Source: Polaromonas sp. YR568
GTDB lineage: Bacteria > Pseudomonadota > Gammaproteobacteria > Burkholderiales > Burkholderiaceae
Direction of reading: 5' to 3'
NCBI GenBank assembly: GCA_945871335.1
Contig: CAMBWM010000113.1
Location: forward strand, 1 to 7,505
Length of the DNA: 7,505 nt
Part shown: one piece after another, positions 1 through 5,465 of the stretch
How the letters are laid out: each line of letters starts with the position of its first letter
Numbering within the stretch: the stretch's first letter is position 1
Made by a program: the position numbers and the translations under genes
Notes under the pieces: generated by a model
Database searches by the model: none
What the model saw: only the letters and a program-made list of their open reading frames with translations
What the model was told of the DNA's origin: nothing

Positions 1-72
1 GTGCTGCTGGCCGGCAGTTGGGCAGAGCGTCGTGCCAAGGCCGCCAACGACAACAAATTTGTGGCGGGTTAA
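1..72 (+). CDS. C-terminal end of an unidentified protein (5' part outside window)
   Basis: Frame 1 is open from the first base to a TAA at 70-72 and gives 23 residues. The tail has a short hydrophobic start (VLLAGSW), then a charged polar stretch (AERRAKAANDNK), and ends FVAG. This looks like the cytoplasmic tail after a membrane segment or the end of an amphipathic helix, but too little is visible to assign a family. It runs in the same direction as the gene that follows about 97 bases later. The only support is the open frame at GC-rich codon use, the stop, and the start of a non-coding-looking spacer right after it. Confidence 0.5.
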   Translation: MLLAGSWAERRAKAANDNKFVAG

Positions 73-89
73 GCACCCGTCATAAGGCT

Positions 90-121
90 ACGCCCGTATC
101 AAAACCATTTGGTGCGGGCGT
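90..121 (+). other. Stem-loop in the intergenic spacer
   Basis: ACGCCCG (90-96) is perfectly complementary to CGGGCGT (115-121), giving a 7-bp GC-rich stem with an 18-base loop. Inside the loop ACC (104-106) can pair with GGT (111-113). No T-run follows, so it is not a standard intrinsic terminator. It could be an RNA-end protecting hairpin for the upstream transcript, a leader structure of the next gene, or chance. The rest of the spacer 73-166 shows only an AT-rich patch (TATAAA at 144-149) without a well-placed -35 partner. Confidence 0.3.
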
Positions 122-158
122 GGCGCGCTTGAAAGCTGTCATCTATAAATACAACCCT

Positions 159-163
159 AGGAG
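159..163 (+). promoter_or_regulatory. Ribosome binding site deciding between two adjacent ATGs
   Basis: AGGAG at 159-163 lies 3 bases before an ATG at 167 and 6 bases before an in-frame ATG at 170. The second spacing is the normal one, so 170 is the preferred start. Confidence 0.55.
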
Positions 164-169
164 AAAATG

Positions 170-619
170 ATGGACACCCTGATCGTTTATTTTGACGAAG
201 CCCAGCACGCCGTGCAGGTACTTACACCCATGCTGGCCACCGGCACAGAACATCAACCCATGCGCTGGATCGTAGTGGCCTGCACACCCCGCGTGACACG
301 CCACGCCAGCAAATGGGTCACAAGCAATGCCCGCCAAACATGGCGTAGCAAGTGGGCCGACAAAGCTTTTCAGGAAATTGTTCCATTGCTCCAAGCCAGA
401 GGCGACACCGTGATCACCCAAATTGCTATGGGTCCTTTGACGACGCTCACAGACTCGCTGATGGCGCGCTATGCGGTTTCGCGCGTGCTGGATGCGCGCC
501 GGCCTAAGTTTGGTGAAGACCTGCAACCCGTTAGTCATCAGCAACCGCAGGCACGCGAGGGCCTGTGGGGTTGTGCCGCAGCACTGGCCGGTGTAGGGGC
601 GCTGGTAACCGCAGACTAA
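170..619 (+). CDS. Small conserved-type protein, possibly universal-stress-like, with hydrophobic C-terminal tail
   Basis: The protein has 149 residues from the ATG at 170 (150 from the ATG at 167). It begins MDTLIVYFDEAQHAVQVL, a beta-strand/helix pattern in which an acidic strand end is followed by a helix. Next comes a second hydrophobic strand (WIVVACTPRV, around 34-43), a basic, Trp-rich segment (ASKWVTSNARQTWRSKWAD, around 47-65) and another strand (DTVITQIAMGPL, around 78-89). This order resembles the alpha/beta fold of universal stress proteins, but the ATP-binding GxxGxxxxG(S/T) signature is absent, so the link is only suggestive. Residues around 131-146 (LWGCAAALAGVGALV) are hydrophobic enough for a C-terminal membrane tail anchor. 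The clear Shine-Dalgarno site and codon use support this strand over a long open frame opposite it. I do not recognise a named family, and the function is unknown. Confidence 0.72.
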   Translation: MDTLIVYFDEAQHAVQVLTPMLATGTEHQPMRWIVVACTPRVTRHASKWVTSNARQTWRSKWADKAFQEIVPLLQARGDTVITQIAMGPLTTLTDSLMARYAVSRVLDARRPKFGEDLQPVSHQQPQAREGLWGCAAALAGVGALVTAD

Positions 620-657
620 GCGCTCCATGATTTGCTGCACGCACCGCGCGTACAGCA

Positions 658-804
658 ATGGTGTTTTTGATCTTTTGGGCTGCGGCCAGTCTGCTCAGCG
701 GGCTGGACGTGCGCAGTTTTGGCGCTGCGCTGCTGGGGTCATTGATTTACTCGGCGCTGCACTTAGCGATCGATTTTGTCCTCGCGCGTTTGTTCCCTGA
801 TTAA
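658..804 (+). pseudogene. Remnant of a YvlD / phage-holin-4 family membrane protein (C-terminal half only)
   Basis: The frame has 48 codons ending TAA at 802-804 and contains FWAAASLLSGLDVRSFGAAL and then LGSLIYSALHLAIDFVLARL. This is the pattern I know from the C-terminal half of small (about 110-120 residue) four-helix membrane proteins of the YvlD / Phage_holin_4_2 family: two hydrophobic helices joined by a short GLDVRSF-like turn. The family's first two helices are missing. The frame is closed by a TGA at 628-630, and the preceding DNA belongs to another gene that ends at 619. The ATG at 658 has no convincing ribosome binding site (CGCGCGTACAGCA precedes it). A 5'-deleted remnant is therefore more likely than a complete 48-residue protein, although a translated short membrane peptide cannot be excluded. 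Its last 42 bases overlap the 3' end of the M48 protease gene on the opposite strand. Confidence 0.6.
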
Positions 805-2391
805 GTTGCTGATCTGGCGGGTACGGCTGTCAATGATGGATGCATCGATGTGCGCGTTGCGTCCCGCTACACCGGCTTGCCCGACGCGCAGCATGTCTTG
901 TGCGGCCTTGAGTCGGTCCAAAGCGGCCGGATAGTCCAGCTGCGCTACGCGGCTTTCGGCATCAGCCCTGATCGACCGGACAGCCTCACCCTTGCGGCCC
1001 CAGACTTCAGACAGCATCTGCCAAGCTTGGGCATCTTTAGGGTGCGTGACCACCCATGTCTGCAGCGCATCTGTCAGAGGGTCGAGCAGTCCTGCCGCCA
1101 TCATGGCACGCCCTCCAATGAGCAACTCTGCGCGAGTGGTGACTTGCGAAAACTTCACGGCTGCCGCCGCTTCATGCGGCCTACCAGCGGCTGTTTCAAG
1201 CTCAATAGAAAGTAAATCTGCAGTACGGGCCGCACCCGGCGTCTGGACGGCCACGCTTTTCAGGGGCGCTAGCAAGGCGAGGGCCGTGGCGTCTTCACGC
1301 AAACGACTTGCCGCGAAGGCGCCACCGTAGACGCGGCCGGCCCAGACAGGCAATTTTTCTTGCACCACTGACTCCGTTGCCGCACGCTGACCTTCAGCGA
1401 CCATGCTGCGCAGATCGTCCACACCCGGGCTGCCCAGCACGCGCGCGCGCGCCGACATCATGGCGTGTAACTGCGGCTCCAGATCGAACAACGGTGAGCG
1501 GCTTTGCAGAGCTGGTTCGCCCATTTGCAGGCGTGCACGCGCTTCGGCAATGCGCTCGGTGGTCAGTGGGTGTGAGCGCAAGTAGGGGTACGCGCCGTTG
1601 TCATTCAGGCGGGCAGCTTGCTGAAGTTTTTCAAACATGCCGCTCACGCCTTGCCCCTCAAACCCAGCTTGCGTCATGACGCCGAAGCCGACGCGGTCCG
1701 CTTCGCGCTCCATATCACGAGAGAAATTGAGTTGCCCCTGCACCGCCAGCGCCTGCCCGCCGACGATAGCGGCGTTGGCCGCGTCCGGGCTTTTGCTGGC
1801 TGCCAGCGCACCCAAAATCATGGCCCCTATCACCCAGGGGGTTTGCTGTTGCTGCTTGGTCATCAGACGTGAAATATGGCGCTGCGTCACATGGCTCAGT
1901 TCATGTGCCAGCACGGCTGCAAGCTCATCTGCGCTGCTGACCACGGCAATCAGGCCGGTGTGCACGCCCATGTAGCCGCCCGGCAGCGCAAAGGCATTGA
2001 CGCTGCGGTCACGCACCAAGAGCAAGTCCCAGGCAAAACGGTCCTCTAGCTCGGGGCCCAGCTCACCGCGGTCACGGGCTGCCGCCATCAACGGGGTCCA
2101 GATGGCCTTCAGATAATCCCCCAACAGTGGGTCATCCAGATAGTCGGGATCACGGTAAATGCTCATGGCAATCCGGTCGCCCAATCGCCGCTCAGTAGCC
2201 GCTGCCAACTCCAAGCCATCACCCAGCGAAGGCAAGGCGTTGCCGACCCTGGCGGGCGGCGACAGCAACTGCGCCTGCGACACGCCGCCGCTCAGCAGCG
2301 AGACGGCCAGAGCGACAAGGCCAAGCCGGCGCCAATCTGGGCTTCGTTGCTGTCTCCTAGTTTGTATGCAAGCTTTGGTCACTTTAAACAT
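763..2391 (-). CDS. bepA: BepA/YfgC-type periplasmic M48 zinc metalloprotease with TPR-like C-terminus
   Basis: The protein has 542 residues and is probably an outer-membrane quality-control protease/chaperone acting on the assembly of beta-barrel proteins in the periplasm, as E. coli BepA does. Residues 21-40 form a signal peptide (basic RR, hydrophobic VALAVSLL, likely cleavage after VSQA). The catalytic motif is HELSH at 163-167 (H163, E164, H167). The third zinc ligand is probably E228 in MEREADRVGF. H274 in LRSHPLTTER matches the position of the BepA regulatory 'histidine switch': the H-to-E and E-to-H spacings are 65 and 46 residues, and I recall nearly identical spacings in BepA. The region from about 340 to 510 is Ala/Leu-rich helical and resembles TPR repeats. 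At 542 residues it is longer than E. coli BepA (about 487). The start at 2391 has only a weak ribosome site; GTG at codon 4 is an alternative. The gene diverges from moaC, and its 3' end overlaps the holin-family remnant by 42 bases. The symbol is by analogy. Confidence 0.9.
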   Translation of the reverse strand: MFKVTKACIQTRRQQRSPDWRRLGLVALAVSLLSGGVSQAQLLSPPARVGNALPSLGDGLELAAATERRLGDRIAMSIYRDPDYLDDPLLGDYLKAIWTPLMAAARDRGELGPELEDRFAWDLLLVRDRSVNAFALPGGYMGVHTGLIAVVSSADELAAVLAHELSHVTQRHISRLMTKQQQQTPWVIGAMILGALAASKSPDAANAAIVGGQALAVQGQLNFSRDMEREADRVGFGVMTQAGFEGQGVSGMFEKLQQAARLNDNGAYPYLRSHPLTTERIAEARARLQMGEPALQSRSPLFDLEPQLHAMMSARARVLGSPGVDDLRSMVAEGQRAATESVVQEKLPVWAGRVYGGAFAASRLREDATALALLAPLKSVAVQTPGAARTADLLSIELETAAGRPHEAAAAVKFSQVTTRAELLIGGRAMMAAGLLDPLTDALQTWVVTHPKDAQAWQMLSEVWGRKGEAVRSIRADAESRVAQLDYPAALDRLKAAQDMLRVGQAGVAGRNAHIDASIIDSRTRQISNLIREQTREDKIDR

Positions 2392-2416
2392 TCATCAGGC
2401 AAAAACATATCCGTGC

Positions 2417-2446
2417 ATATTAACGGCCACCCACTAGGCCTGTAGA
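2417..2446 (-). promoter_or_regulatory. Candidate promoter for the M48 protease gene
   Basis: Read on the - strand, TCTACA (2446-2441) and TAATAT (2422-2417) are separated by 18 bases. They match the sigma-70 -35 box at 4 of 6 positions and the -10 box at 5 of 6. Transcription would start near 2410 and leave a leader of about 20 bases before the ATG at 2391. Confidence 0.35.
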
Positions 2447-2454
2447 TCGACCAG

Positions 2455-2485
2455 TTAAAGCTTGGCCGGTCACTGCTCTTATGAT
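2455..2485 (+). promoter_or_regulatory. Weak candidate promoter for moaC
   Basis: TATGAT at 2480-2485 is a good -10 match placed about 28 bases before the moaC start. The best upstream partner is TTAAAG at 2455-2460 with a long 19-base spacer, so the -35 is poor. It would be divergent from, and only about 30 bases away from, the candidate promoter of the M48 protease gene. Confidence 0.25.
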
Positions 2486-2502
2486 GGCAGCCATCCAGCC
2501 TC

Positions 2503-2506
2503 AGGA
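2503..2506 (+). promoter_or_regulatory. Ribosome binding site fixing the moaC start
   Basis: AGGA at 2503-2506 stands 6 bases before the ATG at 2513. A longer reading from a TTG at 2462 has no such site and would add a non-conserved N-terminus. Confidence 0.6.
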
Positions 2507-2512
2507 CCCGCC

Positions 2513-3001
2513 ATGACCACAACTTCTGCACTCACACACTTTGACGCGCAAGGCCAAGCCCACATGGTGGACGTGGCGGACAAGGCCAGCACGCACCGCA
2601 TTGCCATTGCCCAAGGGCGCATCTGCATGGCGCCGGCAACACTGGCCATCATCTTGCAAGGCAACGCCAAAAAAGGCGATGTTCTGGGCATCGCCCGTAT
2701 TGCCGGCATCATGGCGGCCAAAAAAACCAGTGAGTTAATACCGCTGTGCCACCCACTGGCACTCACGCGGGTGGCGGTCGAGTTCAGCAGCAGCGAAGCC
2801 GAAAGCTGCATTCTTTGCAGCGCAGCGGCAGAAACTATTGGCCCCACAGGTGTCGAGATGGAAGCCCTGACCGCCGTACAAATCGCCCTGCTCACCATCT
2901 ACGACATGTGCAAAGCCGTGGACCGCGGCATGACCATCACTGATGTGAAGCTCTTAGAAAAGCACGGCGGCAAGTCGGGCAGCTTCATTGCCGAGAAGTA
3001 G
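2513..3001 (+). CDS. moaC: Cyclic pyranopterin monophosphate synthase MoaC
   Basis: The protein has 162 residues, the usual family length (E. coli 161). It catalyses the second half of the first step of molybdenum cofactor synthesis: it turns the 3',8-cyclo-GTP made by MoaA into cyclic pyranopterin monophosphate in the cytoplasm. Family signatures in order: [12 protein letters not shown] (10-21), [20 protein letters not shown] (53-72), LIPLCHPL (75-82), [12 protein letters not shown] (110-121) and [11 protein letters not shown] (127-137), ending [12 protein letters not shown]. The active-site residues H80, D131 and K134 are present, as is K54 of the KGDV loop. The start at 2513 is set by a good ribosome site and the usual short N-terminus. 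No other moa/moe gene is in the window, so here moaC stands apart from the rest of the pathway. It is divergent from the M48 gene and convergent with the tRNA gene. Confidence 0.97.
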   Translation: MTTTSALTHFDAQGQAHMVDVADKASTHRIAIAQGRICMAPATLAIILQGNAKKGDVLGIARIAGIMAAKKTSELIPLCHPLALTRVAVEFSSSEAESCILCSAAAETIGPTGVEMEALTAVQIALLTIYDMCKAVDRGMTITDVKLLEKHGGKSGSFIAEK

Positions 3002-3041
3002 GTGATTGACAGGCCTGGGGACCCCCTTAAGCCATTGAGAT

Positions 3042-3117
3042 TGGTGCGGCTGGCGGGGATCGAACCCACGACCCTTGGCTTCGGAGGCCAATACTCTATC
3101 CACTGAGCTACAGCCGC
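3042..3117 (-). tRNA. tRNA-Arg (anticodon CCG), CCA encoded
   Basis: The - strand folds as a full 76-base cloverleaf. The acceptor stem is GCGGCTG (3117-3111) with CAGCCGC (3052-3046). The D arm carries GCTC/GAGT, and the anticodon stem is TTGGC/GCCAA. The seven-base loop CTCCGAA has anticodon CCG at 3084-3082. The T arm is GTGGG-TTCGATC-CCCGC, followed by discriminator A at 3045 and an encoded CCA (3044-3042). It reads the Arg codon CGG. It lies tail to tail with moaC, with 40 bases between them and no clear T-run terminator. The open frames that cross it on the same strand are not genes. Confidence 0.97.
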
Positions 3118-3197
3118 AACGCTGATTTGATGGGGGAAGTGCGCCTGAGGACAGGCAGGCTTCATAAAGCGTGAACGGCTTCATGAATCTTGTTTTG

Positions 3198-3206
3198 ATT
3201 CTAGCA
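3198..3206 (-). promoter_or_regulatory. Candidate extended -10 promoter for the tRNA-Arg gene
   Basis: Read on the - strand, TGCTAGAAT (3206-3198) is an extended -10 element: TGn followed by TAGAAT, 5 of 6 to TATAAT. No good -35 lies at the normal distance, which is tolerated by extended -10 promoters. The leader before the mature tRNA would be about 70-75 bases. The spacer 3118-3255 otherwise holds only two copies of GGCTTCAT 19 bases apart (3159 and 3178). Confidence 0.3.
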
Positions 3207-3255
3207 GTCGCCCTGTTGGCATGGATGAGCACCGGGCTTCGGCTGAGCGGGCCGC

Positions 3256-3261
3256 TATAAT
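3256..3261 (+). promoter_or_regulatory. -10 element of the cytochrome gene promoter
   Basis: TATAAT at 3256-3261 is a perfect consensus -10, in the context GCTATAATATT that is frequent in front of Burkholderiales genes. The -35 region is poor in every usual spacing. The transcript would start near 3268 and have a leader of about 50 bases before the ATG at 3321. Confidence 0.55.
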
Positions 3262-3311
3262 ATTGGGTTGTCAGGAACATGCCTGATTGCACTTCGATTT
3301 TCAGTTTTTTT

Positions 3312-3316
3312 GAGGA
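3312..3316 (+). promoter_or_regulatory. Ribosome binding site fixing the cytochrome start
   Basis: GAGGA at 3312-3316 is 4 bases before the ATG at 3321. The in-frame ATG at 3279 has AGGA only 2 bases away and lies just 11 bases behind the expected transcript start, so it is less likely. Confidence 0.6.
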
Positions 3317-3320
3317 CGCC

Positions 3321-3842
3321 ATGAGCGCTAACGATAACAACACGGCTCACGAAGAAGACCACACCGGTCCAGTCAAAACCCCTAAGCAATTGTTGCTTAT
3401 GGTTTTGTACTCTTTCGTAGTTCCCATCTTCGCCATCATTGCGCTGGTTTATTACGTGACCTCTGGCAACATGCCGGCAGCTGGTTCTACCAATACCGAA
3501 AAAGAATTGGCTTTGCGGATTCAAAAGGTCGGTAGTGTTGAGATTCGCGATGCCAATCGCCCCCTCAAGTCAGGCGCTGAAGTGTATGTCGCGCAGTGCG
3601 CTGCATGCCATGCGGCTGGTTTGGCCGGTGCGCCTAAATTTGCCGATGCTGGCGCTTGGGCGCCTCGCCTCAAGACGGGTTTTGAAGTTCTTTGGAACTC
3701 TGCACTCAAAGGCAAGAATGCCATGGGCGCTCAGGGCGGCGGAGACTACAGTGACATTGAAATTGGCCGCGCTGTGGTTCACTTGACGGCGTCAGCCGGT
3801 GGCAAGTTTGCGGAGCCAGCCGCGCCGGCAGCTGCCAAGTAA
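3321..3842 (+). CDS. Membrane-anchored cytochrome c5-type protein
   Basis: The protein has 173 residues. A short charged cytoplasmic N-terminus (1-23) is followed by one transmembrane helix (about 24-46, LLLMVLYSFVVPIFAIIALV), a linker and a single periplasmic cytochrome c domain (about 80-160). The haem site is CAACH at 93-97 (C93 and C96 bind haem, H97 is the axial ligand), and M135 in GKNAMGAQGG is the probable second axial ligand. GAPKFADAGAWAPR (103-116) is typical of the c5 group. The tail is a low-complexity Ala/Pro stretch. The probable role is electron transfer at the membrane toward a terminal oxidase, but the partner is not visible in this window. It is a single-gene unit with its own -10 box in front and a strong terminator directly behind. 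A longer form from the ATG at 3279 is possible but less well supported. Confidence 0.9.
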   Translation: MSANDNNTAHEEDHTGPVKTPKQLLLMVLYSFVVPIFAIIALVYYVTSGNMPAAGSTNTEKELALRIQKVGSVEIRDANRPLKSGAEVYVAQCAACHAAGLAGAPKFADAGAWAPRLKTGFEVLWNSALKGKNAMGAQGGGDYSDIEIGRAVVHLTASAGGKFAEPAAPAAAK

Positions 3843-3858
3843 TTTACTTTCTTCTTTG

Positions 3859-4419
3859 CTAAAAGGCCGGTTCCTGACCGGCCTTTTTTTGTGCCTGCGC
3901 CGGGCTTCGCACGTAGCCAAAGCGCAAAGGTAATTCATTGGCTTGAATTTCCTGGGGTACCCAAAGCCCGCAGTCCACGGCTTCTGCGGCATGCGTCATA
4001 TCTTGGGTGTGCACCAAGCCAAAACCGATGCCGGTTTCCAGGTAAAGCCGTCCATGCTGGTCCATGATGCAGCGCTGCACGCGGGCAGGCTCGCCGGTAT
4101 GCGCATTGACAGAAAAGTCTGTGTGAACCCGGCACACCAGTGGCGTGGCCTCGAGTTCAACGTAAACGCGCTGGGGGCCGTTCTGAAAGTACCACTGACC
4201 GCTGGTATCGGCTTCGTAGTTGCGCTGGATGAAGTCAATGAGTTTGTCGTGCCGCAGCAGTGAGCCCTTGCTCAATGCGCTGCCGCCTGCAAACGGGCCA
4301 GCGGCCTGAGCCTGGTCATCACGCATGTACCAGTTGCCACGCGCATCAAGCCCTAACCAGCCAAAACAGTTAGGCACATTGGGCCATTTGGCCAGCGCTG
4401 CTTTGACGATGTCGTCCAT
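3859..4419 (-). CDS. Conserved Burkholderiales-type protein of unknown function (possibly DUF2946-labelled)
   Basis: The protein has 186 residues and is soluble, with no signal peptide or membrane helix. Its dense N-terminal signature is KWPNVPNCFGWLGLDARG (11-28), then NWYMRDD (29-35), RHDKLIDFIQRNY (56-68) and QWYFQNGPQRVYVELEATP (75-93). The later part (IMDQHGRLYLETG, 118-130) describes another beta-rich segment. I recall this pattern from short proteins widespread in Burkholderiales and listed as a domain of unknown function, possibly DUF2946; the label is from memory. It is the last gene of the three-gene set and starts 19 bases after the hydrolase stop. The ribosome site GGAG (4433-4430) is about 10 bases before the ATG. 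Its final codons and stop coincide with the terminator hairpin of the convergent cytochrome gene. The C-terminus (SPAQAQKKAGQEPAF) is low complexity and unlikely to be structured. Confidence 0.85.
   Translation of the reverse strand: MDDIVKAALAKWPNVPNCFGWLGLDARGNWYMRDDQAQAAGPFAGGSALSKGSLLRHDKLIDFIQRNYEADTSGQWYFQNGPQRVYVELEATPLVCRVHTDFSVNAHTGEPARVQRCIMDQHGRLYLETGIGFGLVHTQDMTHAAEAVDCGLWVPQEIQANELPLRFGYVRSPAQAQKKAGQEPAF
3861..3890 (+). terminator. Intrinsic terminator of the cytochrome gene, lying inside the convergent coding sequence
   Basis: GGCCGGT (3865-3871) and ACCGGCC (3877-3883) form a perfect 7-bp stem with loop TCCTG. The stem is extended by AAAA/TTTT, and a run of seven T follows (3884-3890). 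It begins 18 bases after the cytochrome stop. Read the other way, the hairpin is followed by TTTT, so it may also act weakly on the - strand. There it encodes the last residues (GQEPAF and stop) of the convergent gene. Confidence 0.92.
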
Positions 4420-4438
4420 GAGTTAACTTTCTCCAATG

Positions 4439-5461
4439 CTATTGTTCTACCGGTATTTTGACTGCAGATGCAGGCAGATGCTGCGCCAGAAATTCACACA
4501 CAGCCATAGGCATGGCACGGACATGTGCCGCCCCTGGCCAAACCCCGAGCGCCTGCGGAAAGCCCACGTGACCACCTTCTTCTGGTTGCCACAGTGTGAC
4601 GCTGGCGCTGACTTCGTGTGCGCCAGGCAAACTTTTGCGCGGCACAAAGGGGTCATTGTGTGCGTTCATGGCAAGAGCAGGCACCCGGATACGAACAAGG
4701 TGCGGCTTGGCAGAGGCCCGGGCCCAGTAGTCATCGGTATCTTTAAAGCCATGCAGCGGTGCGGTGACCACATTGTCAAAGTCGTAGAGATTGCGCGCAT
4801 TCAGCAAGTCTTGCCGGCTGAACAGTTGGGGGTACGTATCCAGTTTGCGCAATGCCTTGGGAACCATGCTGTTTAAAAACATTCGGGTGTAAACCAGCCT
4901 GTTAAAGCCCTTGCCCAGGGCATGCCCGCTGGCCGCCAGGTCGAGCGGTGCGCTGACGGCACCGATGGCAAGCACCAATTCAGCGGCGGCATTTTCGAGT
5001 TCGCCGGCCCAGCGCATCAGGGCATTGCCGCCCAGAGAAACACCCACAGCGAACACCGGGCCGGCATGTTGTTGTTTAAAACGGCGCAGGATCCAATCGA
5101 TCTCAGCAAAATCGCCCGAATGGTAGGCGCGCGGTGCACGATTGATCTCACCCGAGCAGCCCCTGAAGTGCGGCACTGCGCAGGCCCAGTTTCGGGCTCG
5201 CGCGGCGTCTGCAAATGCTTGGGCATAGTGGCTGTCTGACGCCCCCTCGAGACCGTGGAATACCACCAGCAGTGGGCGATGCCTTGGAACCGAAGCTGCG
5301 GCATCTTGCAACCAGTCAACGTCGACGAAGTCTTGATCGGGTGAAGTCCACCGCTCACGCCGAAACTGCGGCTTAGCGTTGAGGTAACGCACGCCCCGGG
5401 TGGAAGCCCAGATGGTTTGCAGATCGCCACCCGGCAACCACCAAGGCGCAAGGTAGTTCAT
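4439..5461 (-). CDS. YheT-family alpha/beta hydrolase
   Basis: The protein has 340 residues and starts MNYLAPWWLPGGDLQTIW, the usual opening of the YheT/COG0429 hydrolases. Other landmarks are the oxyanion-hole type motif VFHGLEG (67-73), PHFRGCSGEINR (97-108), YHSGD (113-117), the nucleophile elbow GVSLGG (140-145, Ser142), the acid NAHNDPFVP (266-274, Asp270) and the catalytic His in EGGHVGF (295-301, His298). The complete Ser-Asp-His triad suggests an active esterase or acyl hydrolase in the cytoplasm. The natural substrate of this family is not established to my knowledge. A longer reading from an ATG at 5527 adds 22 unconserved residues and would run 60 bases into the upstream gene, so 5461 is preferred. 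It lies 4 bases behind the NTF2-like gene, which suggests translational coupling; its own ribosome site (GAGAG) is weak and too close. Confidence 0.92.
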   Translation of the reverse strand: MNYLAPWWLPGGDLQTIWASTRGVRYLNAKPQFRRERWTSPDQDFVDVDWLQDAAASVPRHRPLLVVFHGLEGASDSHYAQAFADAARARNWACAVPHFRGCSGEINRAPRAYHSGDFAEIDWILRRFKQQHAGPVFAVGVSLGGNALMRWAGELENAAAELVLAIGAVSAPLDLAASGHALGKGFNRLVYTRMFLNSMVPKALRKLDTYPQLFSRQDLLNARNLYDFDNVVTAPLHGFKDTDDYWARASAKPHLVRIRVPALAMNAHNDPFVPRKSLPGAHEVSASVTLWQPEEGGHVGFPQALGVWPGAAHVRAMPMAVCEFLAQHLPASAVKIPVEQ

Positions 5462-5465
5462 GCTC

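Noticed and set aside
143..658. 171-residue open frame on the - strand across the small gene at 170-619
   Set aside because: It is Cys/His-rich with no domain pattern and no ribosome site. It mirrors the + strand gene, which has a good ribosome site and normal composition.
850..1975. Several + strand open frames opposite the M48 protease gene
   Set aside because: They are shadows of a GC-rich gene with clear catalytic motifs on the - strand.
2462..2512. N-terminal extension of MoaC from a TTG at 2462
   Set aside because: The ribosome site at 2503-2506 and the usual family length place the start at 2513.
3009..3032. Possible hairpin GGCCTGGGG / CCCCCTTAAGCC between moaC and the tRNA gene
   Set aside because: The loop would be too short for the central pairs, the outer stem has mismatches, and no T-run follows on either strand.
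3042..3117. tRNA-Arg as an integration site for a mobile element
   Set aside because: There is no integrase, no repeat of the tRNA 3' end elsewhere in the window, and both sides carry ordinary housekeeping genes.
2899..3343. Two - strand open frames running through the tRNA and the start of the cytochrome gene
   Set aside because: They translate a tRNA gene (QWIEYWPPK... and SSVDRVLASEA... are typical tRNA-derived translations) and have no independent support.
4436..4876. 146-residue + strand open frame opposite the hydrolase 3' end
   Set aside because: It is a shadow of the hydrolase, whose Asp and His catalytic motifs lie in this stretch on the - strand.
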